Part shown: positions 13,313 to 13,753 of the stretch, piece after piece
Position numbering within the stretch: the stretch's first letter is position 1
Layout of the letters: each line of letters opens with the position of its first letter
From: Acidobacteriaceae bacterium
GTDB lineage: Bacteria; Acidobacteriota; Terriglobia; Terriglobales; Acidobacteriaceae
NCBI GenBank assembly: GCA_030042915.1
Contig: JASHYS010000329.1
Coordinates: 1 to 13,753, forward strand
Direction of reading: 5' to 3'
DNA length: 13,753 nt
Translations under genes and position numbers: made by a program
The notes under the pieces: generated by a model
The model's input: only the letters and a program-made list of their open reading frames with translations
Databases searched by the model: none
Told to the model about the DNA's origin: nothing

Positions 13313-13753
13313 ATGCCCCGCCAGACCCCCAAGTCCGAAGCCACGCGCCAGCGCATCCTGGCCGCGGCTCTGCGCGTCTTTCGCGAGCGCGGCTTCGACG
13401 CCGCTACCATGCGCGAAGTGGCCGCTGAAGCCGGCGTTGCCGTGGGCGCGGCTTACTATTACTTCGCCTCCAAGGACGCCATCGTCATGGCCTTCTATCA
13501 GCAGGCGCAGGATGAAATGGCGCCCGCGCTCGACGAAACTCTCGACAGCGCCCGCACCCTCGAACAGCGCCTGCGCGGCATCATCGGCCAGAAGTTCGAA
13601 TACTTCGCGCCCAACCGCGCGCTCGTGGGCACGCTCTCGGCGCACAGCGACCCCGCGCACCCGCTCTCGCCCTTCAGCAAGGCCACCGCGCCCATCCGCG
13701 AGCGCGACATCTCCTACTTCGCGCGCGCCGTCGCCGACTCCAAACTTCGCCTT
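13313..13753 (+). CDS. TetR-family transcriptional regulator (3' end outside window)
   Basis: The frame is open from the ATG at 13313 to the right edge, giving 147 residues of an expected 190-220. Residues 9-55 are the TetR DNA-binding domain: EATRQRILAAALRVFRERGF, then ATMREVAAEAGVAVGAAYYY and FASKDAIVMAFY, with the helix-turn-helix in the middle and the family's typical YYYFxSK ending. The rest is the start of the helical ligand-binding and dimerisation domain, whose ligand cannot be predicted. AAGGGAGC lies just before the ATG. It follows the small membrane protein in the same direction; the paired TGAAC-NN-GTTCA palindromes upstream of that gene are likely its operators, implying autorepression relieved by a small molecule. 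A long reverse-strand frame over this gene is a coding shadow. Confidence 0.92.
   Translation, partial: MPRQTPKSEATRQRILAAALRVFRERGFDAATMREVAAEAGVAVGAAYYYFASKDAIVMAFYQQAQDEMAPALDETLDSARTLEQRLRGIIGQKFEYFAPNRALVGTLSAHSDPAHPLSPFSKATAPIRERDISYFARAVADSKLRL

Noticed and set aside
13283..13660. Reverse-strand frame over the TetR gene
   Set aside because: The plus strand encodes a textbook TetR helix-turn-helix with a ribosome-binding site; the reverse frame has no recognisable content.

Overview
The window is a GC-rich chromosomal segment (no phage, plasmid or insertion-sequence genes seen) from a Gram-negative-type soil bacterium. Several things point to Acidobacteriota (Terriglobia): secreted DUF4097 and polymer-forming beta-repeat proteins, an ECF sigma factor, a large membrane-anchored STAND/WD40 protein, and an intergenic inverted repeat resembling the dispersed repeats common in that phylum. 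This assignment is inference from gene style, not from a marker gene.

Layout. Left edge: an ECF sigma factor (minus, 3' end cut off by the window) diverges from a small secreted protein (821-1300). Next is a minus-strand block: a Nudix hydrolase (1467-1907), a SerB-like HAD phosphatase (2023-2802) and a CNNM/CBS-domain membrane protein of the CorC/HlyC type (2909-4258). Divergent from it is a secreted DUF4097 protein built from TGSG repeats (4382-5212). The centre, 5246-10293 on the minus strand, is a two-gene operon with a 4-base GTGA overlap. It encodes a protein with three TIR-like domains (only the first keeps the catalytic-type Glu) and a 1237-residue nSTAND1 NTPase with one transmembrane helix and 14 WD40 repeats. 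It is the most unusual content here: an NLR-like sensor/effector pair in which the TIR effector is a separate protein from the STAND sensor. Right of it a secreted class-B-like acid phosphatase (minus) diverges from a phosphoglycolate-phosphatase-like HAD enzyme (plus). Then come a secreted/membrane polymer-forming protein, a repeat-containing spacer, a small membrane protein, and a TetR regulator cut off by the right edge.

Regulation visible in sequence. Two secreted-protein genes (4382 and 12047) carry matching ECF-type promoters, GGAACTT-N16-GTA(A/T)A(C/T)T, at the same distance from their start codons. They may belong to one ECF regulon, possibly that of the sigma factor at the left edge. 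The membrane protein/TetR pair has a good sigma-70 promoter (TTGACG-17-TATCTT) bracketed by two TGAAC-NN-GTTCA palindromes, which look like operators for the TetR protein encoded just downstream.

There is no gene-free stretch over 300 bases. The longest is about 270 bases (12593-12861), holding the inverted repeat, the operators and the promoter. No tRNA, rRNA or CRISPR array was seen.
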